NCBI RefSeq assembly: GCF_014648875.1
Contig: NZ_BMRY01000005.1
Location: 469,933-533,932, forward strand
Direction: 5' to 3'
From: Streptomyces parvus
GTDB taxonomy: Bacteria; Actinomycetota; Actinomycetes; Streptomycetales; Streptomycetaceae
Length of the DNA: 64,000 nt
A model generated the notes under the pieces. The model was not told the origin of the DNA. It ran no database searches and worked only from the letters and a program-made list of their open reading frames with translations. Made by a program: the position numbers and the translations under genes. Of this stretch, positions 34,241 to 43,225 are shown in pieces. Within the stretch, counting starts at the first letter, position 1. Each line of letters opens with the position of its first letter.

Positions 34241-35452
34241 TCAGAGGAACCGGCGGATGGGCATGACGGCCGCTTCCTTGGCCCGCTGGAGGAGGTCGCG
34301 GCGCTTCCACCGGCCGCGCTCGATCAGCACGCTCTTGGCGCGGTCCTCCTCGAAGTGGCCGTCGAGGGTGGCGGTGAAGTCCTGGTCGAGGACGGCGAGC
34401 ATGACCTCCTCGTCGTGGTCGAGGGAGCGCCGGTTGAAGTTGGTGGAGCCGATGAGCGAGGCGACCCGGTCGACGGTGAGGGTCTTGGTGTGCATCATCG
34501 TCGGCTGGTACTGGTGGATCTTCACACCGCAGGCGGTCAGGTCCTCGTAGTAGCGCTGCCCGGCGAGCTGGCAGACCCGCTTGTCGGTGTGCGGCCCCGG
34601 CAGCAGGATCTCGACCTCCACCCCGCGCGCGGCGGCGTCGCACAGCAGCCCGGTGAAGTAGGCGTCGGGGGCGAAGTAGGCGGTGGTGAGGCGGATGCGT
34701 TCCTCGGCGGACTCCAGGACGACCCGGATCAGGGTCTGCATGTCCTGCCAGCCGAAGGAGGCCGAGCCGCGGACGACCTGGACGACCGAGTCGCCGTGGT
34801 GCTCCTCGCTGATGAACCGGTCGCGCTCGTCGAACAGCTCGTCGTGGCACTCGGCCCAGTTCTGGGCGAACGCGGCGGCCAGTCCGTCGACGGCGGGCCC
34901 GGTGAGCTGGACGTGGGTGTCGCGCCACTCGTGCTCGTTGCGGGCGTCGCCGCACCACTCCTCGGCTATACCGACGCCACCGGTGAACGCGGTCTGCTCG
35001 TCGACGACGAGGACCTTGCGGTGGCAGCGGTGGTTCTGCTTGAGCGGTGAGAGGTAGAGGGGCTTGCGGAACCAGGTGACGGTGACCCCGGCCTCGTCCA
35101 TCATGGCCAGCTGGTCCTTCTCGATGAGCCGCGATCCGAACCCGTCGAGCATGAGCCGCACCCGGACCCCGGCGCGGGCGCGGTCGGCCAGGGCCTCGGC
35201 GAACTGGAGGGCGATGTCACCCCGCCAGTAGACGAAGGTCATCAGATCGACGGTGTGCTCCGCCTCACGGATCGCCTTCAGCATCGCGCCGAAGATGGCG
35301 TCGCCGTTACGGAGCGGGACGAGGGAGTTCCCCTCGGTCGCGGCGATACCGATCAGCCGCTCCAGTCTGCGTCTGAGTCGCTCGGACCGTTCCTCGCAAG
35401 TGCGGTCCTCCGGGGCCGTGCGGTCGGAGGCATCGGCTGCAGTGGCGGACAT
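34241..35452 (-). CDS. Phospholipase-D-family enzyme (cardiolipin-synthase-like)
   Basis: A 403-residue protein with two HKD motifs. HRKVLVVDEQTAFTGGVG near residue 140 and HTKTLTVDRVASLIGSTNF in the second half are each followed by the family's GxxN/GSxN residues. It lacks the N-terminal membrane spans of typical cardiolipin synthases. It may be a soluble or peripheral PLD-type transphosphatidylase or a phosphodiesterase. An N-terminal acidic and Arg-rich stretch precedes the domain. Confidence 0.85.
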   Translation of the reverse strand: MSATAADASDRTAPEDRTCEERSERLRRRLERLIGIAATEGNSLVPLRNGDAIFGAMLKAIREAEHTVDLMTFVYWRGDIALQFAEALADRARAGVRVRLMLDGFGSRLIEKDQLAMMDEAGVTVTWFRKPLYLSPLKQNHRCHRKVLVVDEQTAFTGGVGIAEEWCGDARNEHEWRDTHVQLTGPAVDGLAAAFAQNWAECHDELFDERDRFISEEHHGDSVVQVVRGSASFGWQDMQTLIRVVLESAEERIRLTTAYFAPDAYFTGLLCDAAARGVEVEILLPGPHTDKRVCQLAGQRYYEDLTACGVKIHQYQPTMMHTKTLTVDRVASLIGSTNFNRRSLDHDEEVMLAVLDQDFTATLDGHFEEDRAKSVLIERGRWKRRDLLQRAKEAAVMPIRRFL

Positions 35453-35631
35453 GAATCACCTGTGGTCTCGCGGGCGGGGCGGCCGCACGCTGCCGTCGCG
35501 CGGCGGTGAGGCTGCCAGAACCTCGCAGACTGTACTCCCGAGTTCCGGACATGCGTACGACTGCCTATCGGCCGGCCACAACGATGAACCGATGCACGAA
35601 CCTTGACTGACGTGTCATTGAATGTCTGGAA

Positions 35632-36486
35632 TCAGCGCCGCTCCTCCTGCCCTCCGCCCACCGCGCCTTCCCCGCCCCCGGCTCCTTCCCCGCCCCCGGC
35701 TCCTTCTCCGCCCACCGCGCCTTCTCCGTCCCCCTCGTCCAGCCGGAGCGCCTTGAACCGGCGGCTCGCGGGGCGGCGGCCGCCCCTGCCCCCGGCGGCG
35801 GCCCGGCCGATGACGGAGGGCACCACGTTCCCCGGCACCCGCAGGGCGTCCAGCACCTCGGCCAGATGGCGGCTCAGCTCGGCCGACGCGGCGGCCCCGT
35901 CCCGGTCCGCCACGGCGTCGCGGACGATCCGGTGGGAGGCCCAGCCCTCGGGCTCGGCCGTCATCACGACGGAGACGAAGGCCAGCATGGTCCGGTACTG
36001 GAGCGGCTCCAGTACCTCGATCAGCGTCGCGTGGCCCGACATCAGGGTCAGGGTCCGCAGGAACTCCCGGTGCGCCCGGTTGATCTCCGGCCGGGCCCGC
36101 CGATCCAGCGCGTCGAAGCCCTGCTCCAGCGCCCGGTCCAGCGCCGCCAGTTGGTCCGCGTCATGCCGTTCGGCGGCCAGCTCGGCGGCCCAGGGCTCCA
36201 GTCGGGCCCGCGCCTCCACGGTCTCGACGATCCGGTCGAGGTCCTCCGGCCCGAGCCGGGGAATGAAGGCCCCCCGGTGCGCGTGCAGTTCGACGAGCCC
36301 CCGGCCGGCCAGGCTGCGCAGCGCCTCGCGCACGGGCAGCCGGGACACCCCGAGCGCCTCCGCCACCGCCTCGGTGACGATGTGCTCGCCGGGCCCCAGG
36401 CGCAGCCCGAGGATCTCCGCGTTGAGCAGGTCGAAGACGCGCTTCTCGACGGTGGCGGTCGCGGCGGGACGGCGGGGCGGCGGCAT
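35632..36486 (-). CDS. FadR-type GntR transcriptional regulator with repeat tail
   Basis: A 284-residue regulator. The winged-helix N terminus (TVEKRVFDLLNAEILGLRLG, EHIVTEAVAEALGVSRLPVR, LRSLAGRGLVELHAHRGAFI) is followed by the all-helical FCD ligand domain (ARARLEPWAAELAAERH, INRAHREFLRTLTLMSGH, RHLAEVLDAL). After residue 245 comes a Gly/Glu/Ala low-complexity tail built from six-residue units GEGA[V/G]G, encoded by 18-bp DNA repeats. The ATG at 36486 is the family start; a farther in-frame start at 36924 lies antisense to the next gene. Divergent from the flavin monooxygenase, which it probably regulates. Confidence 0.87.
   Translation of the reverse strand: MPPPRRPAATATVEKRVFDLLNAEILGLRLGPGEHIVTEAVAEALGVSRLPVREALRSLAGRGLVELHAHRGAFIPRLGPEDLDRIVETVEARARLEPWAAELAAERHDADQLAALDRALEQGFDALDRRARPEINRAHREFLRTLTLMSGHATLIEVLEPLQYRTMLAFVSVVMTAEPEGWASHRIVRDAVADRDGAAASAELSRHLAEVLDALRVPGNVVPSVIGRAAAGGRGGRRPASRRFKALRLDEGDGEGAVGGEGAGGGEGAGGGEGAVGGGQEERR
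35653..35724. repeat. 18-bp tandem repeat, four copies, inside the regulator gene
   Basis: Four contiguous 18-bp units: copies 1 and 4 read TCCGCCCACCGCGCCTTC, copies 2 and 3 read CCCGCCCCCGGCTCCTTC (ABBA order). The period is a multiple of three, so copy-number change would keep the frame. Confidence 0.9.
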
Positions 36487-36575
36487 GGCCCCCAGTATCC
36501 GGTACGGGCGTGGATCGCCGTCGGGCACGGGCGTGGATCGCCGCTGGTCCTCTCGGCCTCTTGACCGGCTGACGT

Positions 36576-36591
36576 AAATCGGATCCAATCT
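36576..36591. promoter_or_regulatory. Candidate FadR-type operator
   Basis: AAATCGGATCCAATCT (36576-36591) is a dyad centred on GGATCC with 12 of 16 positions symmetric. It sits in the 110-bp gap between the divergent regulator and monooxygenase genes, just before the latter's start codon. Confidence 0.4.
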
Positions 36592-36595
36592 AACT

Positions 36596-37756
36596 ATGGC
36601 TACCCTTACTAACATCGAGCCTGTTGCCGCCGCCCGCGCACTCGCACCCCGCCTGAGGGAGCACGCGGCCGAGGCCGACCGGCTGCGCACCCTGCCCGAC
36701 GCCACCGTCCGGCTGCTGGACGAAGCACGCCTCTTCGACGTCCTGACCCCCCGGGAGCTGGGCGGCACCGGGCTCGGCTTCGACACGGCGGTCCTGGTCG
36801 CCGAGGAGTTGTCGAGGGGGTGCGCGTCCGCCGGCTGGGTGTGCGCGGTGCTGGGCGGCACCGCCTGGGCAGTGGCGCAGATGGCCCCCCGGGCCCGCGA
36901 GGAGGTCTTCGCCGGGCCCTCCACCCGGATCGCCCTGCAACTGCGGCTCGGTGGCCCGCCCGCCGAACGCGTCGCGGACGGCTACCTGCTGCACGGCATG
37001 CGCGGCCGCTTCTGCTCGGGCATCGACCATGCCGACTGGATCCTCGCCGGGGTGAGCGCGCCGCGCACGGCGGGAGCCGACCCGGAACCGCACTTCGCGC
37101 TCCTCCCCCGGGAGCGGACCGAGGGCGTCGACGACTGGCACACCAGCGGCCTGCGCGGCACGGGCAGCCGCTCCTTCACCACGCCCGCCGCACCCGGACT
37201 CCTCGTCCCCGAACACCGTGTCCTGCCCCTGAGCGCCCTCGACCCGCTCAACACCTCCCCGTACGGCCGCCCGGACCGCATGGCGCACACCGCCGTCGGC
37301 ACGGTGGCCCTCGCGGGCGTCCTCCTCGGCACGGCACGGGCCGCCCTGGACGCCCACACGGAGTCCGCCGGCCGCGGCTCGGGGCCCGACGCGCTGGACG
37401 TACCCGCGCTCACCGCCACGGTCGATGCGGCCCGTGCCCTGCTCCTCGCCGACCTGAAGGCACTCGCCGACTCCGCGACGCCGGGCGGGAGCCGGGAGGA
37501 ACGGGCCCGGATGCGCCGGGACATCGCGCACGCCGGGACGCGCTGCCGCGCGGTCGTCAACGCGGTGTACGAGGCCTCGGGTTCGGGCGTGATCTACGAC
37601 GACGCGCCCCTCCAACGGATCTGGCGCGACGCCAACGCGGCCGCCCAGCACCCCACGTTCGACCTCCGCCGCTGGGGCCCGCCGCACCTGGAAGCGCACA
37701 CGGAAGCCCGGTCCACCACCGCAACCGCAACCGCACCCCGGGAGACCCCCGCATGA
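36596..37756 (+). CDS. Acyl-CoA-dehydrogenase-fold flavin-dependent monooxygenase
   Basis: A 386-residue protein of the HsaA/HpaB group-D type. The N-terminal helical part (AAEADRLRTLPDATVRLLDEAR) and middle (GLGFDTAVLVAEELSRGCASAGWVC) fit flavin monooxygenases that use reduced FMN/FAD from a partner reductase. GMRGRFCSGIDHADWILAG is the substrate-domain strand. The flavin reductase gene overlaps its stop (ATGA), so the two proteins are made together. The substrate, probably an aromatic compound, cannot be read from the sequence. Confidence 0.82.
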   Translation: MATLTNIEPVAAARALAPRLREHAAEADRLRTLPDATVRLLDEARLFDVLTPRELGGTGLGFDTAVLVAEELSRGCASAGWVCAVLGGTAWAVAQMAPRAREEVFAGPSTRIALQLRLGGPPAERVADGYLLHGMRGRFCSGIDHADWILAGVSAPRTAGADPEPHFALLPRERTEGVDDWHTSGLRGTGSRSFTTPAAPGLLVPEHRVLPLSALDPLNTSPYGRPDRMAHTAVGTVALAGVLLGTARAALDAHTESAGRGSGPDALDVPALTATVDAARALLLADLKALADSATPGGSREERARMRRDIAHAGTRCRAVVNAVYEASGSGVIYDDAPLQRIWRDANAAAQHPTFDLRRWGPPHLEAHTEARSTTATATAPRETPA

Positions 37757-38259
37757 GCACCACCCCGACCACGCGCGCCTCCGACCTGCTGCGCCGCACC
37801 CTGCGCGGCCACGCGGCGGGCGTCACCGTGATCACCGTGCCCGGCCCGGCGGGGTTCACCGCGTCCTCGTTCACCTCGGTGTCCCTGGAACCGGCGCTGG
37901 TCTCGTTCTACCTGGACGCCGCGTCTTCCGCCGCCCCCGCCGTCCTGCGCGCCGAGCACTTCGCGGTACACCTCCTCAGCACCCGGCACACGGCCCTGGC
38001 CCGGACGTTCACCCGCTGGGCCCCCGACCGCTTCGACGCCCCGGGCTGGACCCGCCACCGCCTGGGCCCCCCACTCTTCACCCCGGCGGCGGGCTGGCTG
38101 GTGGCCCGGGTGGAGCTGCGGCAGCGCATCGGGGACCACTGGCTGATCGTCGGCGAACCGGCGGACGCGGCACCACCGGACTACACGGCCCTCGCACCCG
38201 CCACGCCCCTGACCCATCACAACGGTTCGTTCGCCGCGGCCACCTCCCTGCCGAAGTGA
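37753..38259 (+). CDS. Flavin reductase domain protein
   Basis: A 168-residue flavin reductase of the HsaB/HpaC type. GHAAGVTVITVPGPAGFTASSF, LEPALVSFYLDAASS and the FAVHLLSTRH loop are the usual FMN-binding blocks; the GDHW motif near the end (RQRIGDHWLIVGE) is conserved in the family. It supplies reduced flavin to the monooxygenase encoded directly upstream, with which it overlaps by four bases. Confidence 0.88.
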   Translation: MSTTPTTRASDLLRRTLRGHAAGVTVITVPGPAGFTASSFTSVSLEPALVSFYLDAASSAAPAVLRAEHFAVHLLSTRHTALARTFTRWAPDRFDAPGWTRHRLGPPLFTPAAGWLVARVELRQRIGDHWLIVGEPADAAPPDYTALAPATPLTHHNGSFAAATSLPK

Positions 38260-38287
38260 CGACGCGGCTCCTCCGCCGGCCCGGGGC

Positions 38288-39742
38288 TCAGGGCTGACCG
38301 GCACGCTCCCAGCCGTGGCCGGGGCCGCCGTGCACGTACTCCGGACGCCCCTTCATCCCGCTCAGCCGGAACGGCTCGCCGCGGTCGTCGATCCGCAGCG
38401 TCCCCTCGTTCCCGCCGCTGCTCCACTCCAGCTCCAGGTACCAGCTGACGTCGTAACTCACGGCCTTCATCTCCAGGTTGAAGACCTCCACGTCCTCGGA
38501 CGACACCTTGTACGGGAAGTCCACCGCCGGAACCTCGATGTCCCCCTGCGTCCCCGGCACCGCCCGGAGAGTGGGATGCCCGGCGTCGAGGTTGGAGGCG
38601 AAGGTCTGCGGCGTGATCCCGCTGCCGCAGCCGTTGCCCATCAGATACGCCGACCAGGGCAGCGGTGCTTTACGGGACACCACGCGGACGTTCATCCCCT
38701 TCAGGACGACCGCCTCGCGCGAGGTCCCCTGCACGGTGAGCTGGAGCCGCGTGTTCCCGCCCTCGACCCCGCCGTACGACTCCGCCCAGCCGCGCCGGTC
38801 CTGCGGCGCGGGCGGCGGGTCGAGCTCGTCGGGCCCCCGGTTCACCAGATAGTGCTGGCCGCAGGGTTCCTCCCAGTTGTACGAGGAGATGCTGACGGCC
38901 GGCGGAGCGCCGAGGCCTGTACCGCCTTCGCCGCCCCCGCTCCCGGACTGCCCGGCCCCGGAGCCCGTACCCGCCGAGGGCTTCCCGGGCGGCGCCCCCG
39001 ACGGGGACCCGGGAGCGCTCGCCGAAGGGTGGGCCGAACTCGGGCTCACGGAGGGCCGGGGCGTGGCCGAGGCGGAGCCCTCCGGCGCGGCGGCAGGGCG
39101 CCCGCCCGCGTCCTCCACCCGGTCCGCCGCGCTCCCGCCGCCGTCCGTCCCCGACCCGACGAGATCCACGGCGACGACGGTCCCGGGCACGAGGAGCGCG
39201 GCGACTCCGGCGGCGGCGATGAGCACCCGCGTACGCCGGGAGAGCCGGGACCAGCGGGAGCCCGGGACCGCGCCACCACCGGACGTGACGGACAGTTCAG
39301 CCGCGTCGGACACCTCGGGCGGCTCCGACACCCCACCCCCCTCAACCGTCTCGACTGCCGCACCCGTCTCGACCGCCTCAGGGACCCCATCAGGCACCTC
39401 ATCAGGAACAGCGGCAGGAACGGCGGCAGGCACCGCGGCAGGAACGGCGGCCACCGCACCAGCAGGTGCGGTGGCCGCCCCCGTCGAAGGCCGCCGCCGG
39501 GCCGCGTCGGCCACGATCCACCGCCGGTGCACCTCCACCAGCTCGTCGCCCGACGCCCCGCACACCCGCGCGAACCGCTCCACCGGAGCGAACTCGTTCG
39601 GCACGGCGTCCCCGTTGCAGTACCGGTGGAGGGTCGACGTACTGACGTGCAGCTTCCCCGCGAGCACTCCGTAGCTGCGCCCCGAACGGTCCTTCAGATC
39701 CTTGAGCAGAGCCGCGAACTCCACGGCCTCCGGCGTCGCCAC
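38288..39742 (-). CDS. Membrane-anchored XRE-type HTH protein
   Basis: A 484-residue protein. An N-terminal XRE HTH occupies about residues 5-65 (LKDLKDRSGRSYGVLAGKLH, STSTLHRYCNGDAVPNEFAPV). A Pro/Ala/Val-rich linker leads to one membrane span at about 170-195 (VLIAAAGVAALLVPGTVVAV). A Ser/Pro/Gly-rich stalk and an extracellular beta-rich domain follow (ISSYNWEEPCGQHYLVNRGP, RLQLTVQGTSREAVVLKGMN). The start is GTG at 39742. It looks like a one-component transmembrane regulator or envelope protein; the C-terminal domain is not recognised. Confidence 0.8.
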   Translation of the reverse strand: MATPEAVEFAALLKDLKDRSGRSYGVLAGKLHVSTSTLHRYCNGDAVPNEFAPVERFARVCGASGDELVEVHRRWIVADAARRRPSTGAATAPAGAVAAVPAAVPAAVPAAVPDEVPDGVPEAVETGAAVETVEGGGVSEPPEVSDAAELSVTSGGGAVPGSRWSRLSRRTRVLIAAAGVAALLVPGTVVAVDLVGSGTDGGGSAADRVEDAGGRPAAAPEGSASATPRPSVSPSSAHPSASAPGSPSGAPPGKPSAGTGSGAGQSGSGGGEGGTGLGAPPAVSISSYNWEEPCGQHYLVNRGPDELDPPPAPQDRRGWAESYGGVEGGNTRLQLTVQGTSREAVVLKGMNVRVVSRKAPLPWSAYLMGNGCGSGITPQTFASNLDAGHPTLRAVPGTQGDIEVPAVDFPYKVSSEDVEVFNLEMKAVSYDVSWYLELEWSSGGNEGTLRIDDRGEPFRLSGMKGRPEYVHGGPGHGWERAGQP

Positions 39743-39970
39743 GACGGCGTTCCCCTTCCTCGTGCGTCCCGGAACGGCGTTCCAGGGACGCGGAATCCCC
39801 GCAGGTCACCGTATGCGTAGACGTTCCAGCATCCCCAATGGTTCGGCAGGCGTTGCGGCCGGATTCCGCCACCCCACAAGCTCGGACCAGACCACAGCAG
39901 CACCGCGGCCCGGCCGTTCGACCGGGTCGGCACGTCAACAGATCAACCGAGTACGGGGAGTACCACCGCC

Positions 39971-40678
39971 ATGCGCATCAACCGCATCCGCACCACCGCC
40001 ATCGCCGCCACCGCCCTCGCGGCCGCCCTCTCGCTCACCGCCTGCGGCGGTGACGACAAGGCCATGGGCACCAAGCCGGCCGGCACCGCCGAGACGGCGA
40101 CCCCCGCGGCGTCGGACACCGACGGCACGGCACAGCAGGACACGCCGGAGGCCGGCGCACCCGAGACGCAGACCGTCCCCACCCAGGGCAAGCACGCGGG
40201 CGGCAACGGCGACAACCGCGGCACGAAGCCGGAGGCCGCACCGAACGCGGAGGCGGCGGCCTCCATCCCGGCCTGCACGCCCGAGAACTCCCGGGTCAAG
40301 GTCTCCTCGGTGAGCCGCCCGATCAACCACCTGCTGCTCACGGTGACCAACACCGGCTCCAAGGACTGCGCCGCGTACTACGCGCCGTTCCTCCGCTTCG
40401 ACGACGCGCAGGCGGTGTACCCGATCCTCGACGACAGCAAGCCGCAGGCCGTCGTCACGCTCTCCCCCGGCGAGGAGGCGTACGCGGGCATCGGACTCCT
40501 CGGTGAGCCCGGCGAGGACGAGCCGGTGAAGAGCGAGAACCTCGGCGTGATCATGGTCGACAAGAACAACAAGGCGAAGGGCGAAGCCACGCTGAAGCTC
40601 CCGGCGGAGACCTACACGGACAGCCTGGGCTTCGTCACCTACTGGCAGTCGGACGTCGAGACCGCTCTGATGTTCTGA
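39971..40678 (+). CDS. DUF4232-family lipoprotein
   Basis: A 235-residue lipoprotein. The signal RINRIRTTAIAATALAAALS ends in a lipobox (LTAC). A Thr/Ala/Gly-rich stalk leads to a DUF4232-like beta domain with the pattern PACTPENSRVKVSSVSRPINHLLLTVTNTGSKDC, then EEAYAGIGLL. Divergent from the XRE membrane protein (228 bp between starts). Surface-exposed, unknown role. Confidence 0.82.
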   Translation: MRINRIRTTAIAATALAAALSLTACGGDDKAMGTKPAGTAETATPAASDTDGTAQQDTPEAGAPETQTVPTQGKHAGGNGDNRGTKPEAAPNAEAAASIPACTPENSRVKVSSVSRPINHLLLTVTNTGSKDCAAYYAPFLRFDDAQAVYPILDDSKPQAVVTLSPGEEAYAGIGLLGEPGEDEPVKSENLGVIMVDKNNKAKGEATLKLPAETYTDSLGFVTYWQSDVETALMF

Positions 40679-40706
40679 GCACCGCCCTGCCGCCTCGCCA
40701 CGCCGG

Positions 40707-41273
40707 TCAGGCCCGGACCGTCTCGTAACGGAGCATCACGACCCCGTTGCCGAAGGTCCGGGTCTCCAGCAGCCGGAGCCGCTGCCGCTCCTCCGTGTCC
40801 CGGAAGAAGGGGCGGCCCCGGCCGAGGATGAGCGGATGGACGTAGACCCGGTACTCGTCGATCAGATCGGCCCGCCGGAACGACTCCAGCAGATCCGCCC
40901 CGCCGACCGCCAGATCCCCCGGGGCGGCGTCCCGCAGACCGCGCACCTGCTCGGGGTCGACCTCGTGCAGCAGGGTCGCGCCCGGCCCCACGCTCTCCAG
41001 GGTCCGGGAGAAGACGTACTTCGGCATGTCCCGCCAGATCCCCGCGAACTCGGCCATCGGCCCCTCGTTGGCCGGGTCCTGATCGGCGGTCGGCCAGAAC
41101 TCCTCCATCAGCTCGTAGGTGACGCGCCCCTCGACGAAGCCGCCCATGGTCCGGAAGTAGTCGTTGAAGTGCTGGTGCAGTTCCTCGTCAACGGTGTGCC
41201 AGTCGATGTCGTGGTCGGGCCCTTCGAAGAATCCGTCGAGGGAGAGCGAGATGGACGTGATGATCCTGTTCAC
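40707..41273 (-). CDS. Dihydrofolate-reductase-family (RibD C-terminal) protein
   Basis: A 188-residue protein with the RibD-C/DHFR fold: NRIITSISLSLDGFFEGPDHDIDWH at the N terminus, then MGGFVEGRVTYELMEEFWP, KYVFSRTLES, and GDLAVGGADLLESFRRADLIDEYRVYVHPLILGRGRPFF near the end. It probably binds NADPH; the substrate is unknown. The GTG at 41273 has GGAG about 7 bp upstream and matches the family start; an earlier ATG is less likely. Confidence 0.86.
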   Translation of the reverse strand: MNRIITSISLSLDGFFEGPDHDIDWHTVDEELHQHFNDYFRTMGGFVEGRVTYELMEEFWPTADQDPANEGPMAEFAGIWRDMPKYVFSRTLESVGPGATLLHEVDPEQVRGLRDAAPGDLAVGGADLLESFRRADLIDEYRVYVHPLILGRGRPFFRDTEERQRLRLLETRTFGNGVVMLRYETVRA

Positions 41274-41357
41274 GGCGGCTCCTGCCGGATCGGCCCGGTC
41301 GAGCGTGACCGGGGCGGCGCGCAACGAGCCTCGACGATACGTCCGGAAACCGGCGCT

Positions 41358-42218
41358 TCAGCGGAAGACGTCGACCCGGTCGGCGGCCCACCTCGCGAAC
41401 GTACGCGCCGGAGCGCCGGTGATGTCCTCCACCGTGGTGGTGATCAGTTCGGAGGCCTGGCGGGCCTCCGCGCCGGCCAGAAGGGCGTCCACCAGGGCGG
41501 GCGGCCTGCCGTCGGCGAGCATGCGCTCCCGCGCGACGTCCGGCGGGACCGCCTCGAAGCGCAGGGGCCGGCCGACGGCGTCTCCGATGGCCCGGACCTG
41601 CTCCGTCCTGCTCAGCACATGAGGGCCGGTCAGTACGTACGTGGCACCGCCGTGCCCGTCCTCGGTCAGCGCGCGGACCGCGACCGCCGCGATGTCCCGC
41701 TCGTCGATCACCGCCGTGGCAGCCGAGTCCGGGCCGCGCACGACGTCGCCGGCCCGGATCTGGGCGGCCCAGCCACGGGCGTTGGAGGCGAACGTGTCCG
41801 CCCGCAGCACGGTCCACTCCACCTCGGACTTCTCGATCAGTTCCTCCATGTCGGCGTGCAACTGCCGGATCGGGTCGGTCTGCCGTCCAGCCGTCCTGTC
41901 CACGCCGGACGACGAGACGTAGACGACACGGCGGGCATGCCGGCCTATCGCGTCCAGTACGGCGGGGGCGTGCTCGGTCGTCAGGAAGGGCCATACGAGG
42001 AAGACGCTTCGGACGCCCGTCAGAGCCGCTTCCAGCATGGCCGGATCGCGCAGGTCGCCGACGACGCCCTCGACGCCTCCCGGCACCCGCTCCGCGCCCT
42101 CGTCCGGCACTCCCTGACGCCGCGACAGGGCACGCGGGGCCGCCCCGGCGGCCACGAGCCCGTCGACGACTTCCCTGCCGAGGTTGCCGGTCGATCCGAT
42201 CACCAGTGTCTTGTCCAT
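41358..42218 (-). CDS. NmrA-like NAD(P)-binding protein
   Basis: A 286-residue atypical SDR. The glycine motif is VIGSTGNLGREVVDGLVAAG at residues 5-24. Later VFLVWPFLTTEHAPAVLDAIGRHARRVVYVSSSG is typical of NmrA/quinone-oxidoreductase-2-like proteins. LTGPHVLSRTEQVRAIGDAVGRPLRFEAVP is the characteristic C-terminal block. Such proteins reduce quinones or sense NADP redox state. The ATG at 42218 is chosen because it opens directly into the glycine motif. Confidence 0.85.
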   Translation of the reverse strand: MDKTLVIGSTGNLGREVVDGLVAAGAAPRALSRRQGVPDEGAERVPGGVEGVVGDLRDPAMLEAALTGVRSVFLVWPFLTTEHAPAVLDAIGRHARRVVYVSSSGVDRTAGRQTDPIRQLHADMEELIEKSEVEWTVLRADTFASNARGWAAQIRAGDVVRGPDSAATAVIDERDIAAVAVRALTEDGHGGATYVLTGPHVLSRTEQVRAIGDAVGRPLRFEAVPPDVARERMLADGRPPALVDALLAGAEARQASELITTTVEDITGAPARTFARWAADRVDVFR

Positions 42219-42391
42219 GGCCACTTCAACGGGACGAGGCACCGCCTATTCCACTTCCACGACGACGGGCGGGCGGTATGGCGGAAACCGATCCGCGCCC
42301 TTCCGCCCGGGACGAGCTCCCGCGGGCCGCCCCGGCTGCGGGGGCCCGCCAGCCCGGCTCGTTGTCAGTGCCCCCGCCTAGGCTCCCCACC

Positions 42392-43225
42392 ATGGCGACG
42401 CTCCCGAATCCTCTGCCCGACCTGGCCTCCTCGGGCCTGGTCCTCCCACCCGGCTCCCTGGTGGACGCCACGCTGGACGGCCCCTGGCACGAGCCGCTGC
42501 TGTGGTACGCGGACGGCCCGGCGACCCCGCGTGACTGGCCGGACCTGCGGGAGTCCGGGCGGCGGCTGGGGCTGCTGCCGCTGCTGGTCACGGACGGCCG
42601 GCGCGACCAGTGGCCGGAGGACTGGGACCTCTGCCCGGACGGCACGTCGTATCCCGGCGACCACGACGCCGAGGAGGTCCTCGCGGGGTACTGGGCGGAT
42701 GACGCGGACGACGAGCTGGGCGACGGCACGGCGGCCGACGGGAGCGACCAGGACACCCCGCGCTCGGGCTCGTCCTGGCCCGGCCTCGCGCCCGTCCCCG
42801 ACCGGGAGGCCCCCGAGGACCCGGACACGGCGGCGGCAGGGCTCGCGGGCGTCATCGCCGCCGATGCAGACGAGTGGCTCGGCGGAGCCCGCATCGCCCT
42901 CGTCCCGGCCCGCCGCAGCGCCGACATACCGGCGGCGATCGGCTGGTCGGGCCCGATGAACCACGAGAACGACGTGGCCCGGCTCTGCGCGGTGCTCCGC
43001 TCCTGGGAGGACCGCTACGACGCCCGGGTCGTGGTGCTCGGCTTCGACACGATGATCGTCTCCGTGGGCCGCCCGCCCGCCACGATCGAGGAGGCCCGCG
43101 CTTTGGCCGCCGAGCACTACGCGTTCTGCCCGGACAACATCGACCAGTCCCCGCCGTACGACCTGGACGCCTACGCCGAGAAGGCCTTGCTCAACCAGGA
43201 AGCGTGGTCCTTCTGGTGGGACTGA
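42392..43225 (+). CDS. DUF4253-domain protein
   Basis: A 277-residue protein. The C-terminal part has the DUF4253 pattern: ARIALVPARRSADIPAAIGW, WEDRYDARVVVLGFDTMIVSVGRPP, ALAAEHYAFCPDNIDQ and the NQEAWSFWWD ending. The N-terminal 110 residues are less conserved, with LLWYADGPATPRDWPDLRESGRRLGLLPLLV. The stop overlaps the next gene's start, suggesting a co-translated pair. Function unknown; DUF4253 proteins often sit among immunity-like genes in Streptomyces. Confidence 0.82.
   Translation: MATLPNPLPDLASSGLVLPPGSLVDATLDGPWHEPLLWYADGPATPRDWPDLRESGRRLGLLPLLVTDGRRDQWPEDWDLCPDGTSYPGDHDAEEVLAGYWADDADDELGDGTAADGSDQDTPRSGSSWPGLAPVPDREAPEDPDTAAAGLAGVIAADADEWLGGARIALVPARRSADIPAAIGWSGPMNHENDVARLCAVLRSWEDRYDARVVVLGFDTMIVSVGRPPATIEEARALAAEHYAFCPDNIDQSPPYDLDAYAEKALLNQEAWSFWWD

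Noticed and set aside
36487..36924. N-terminal extension of the FadR-type regulator
   Set aside because: It is antisense to the flavin monooxygenase gene, and the winged helix begins right after 36486.
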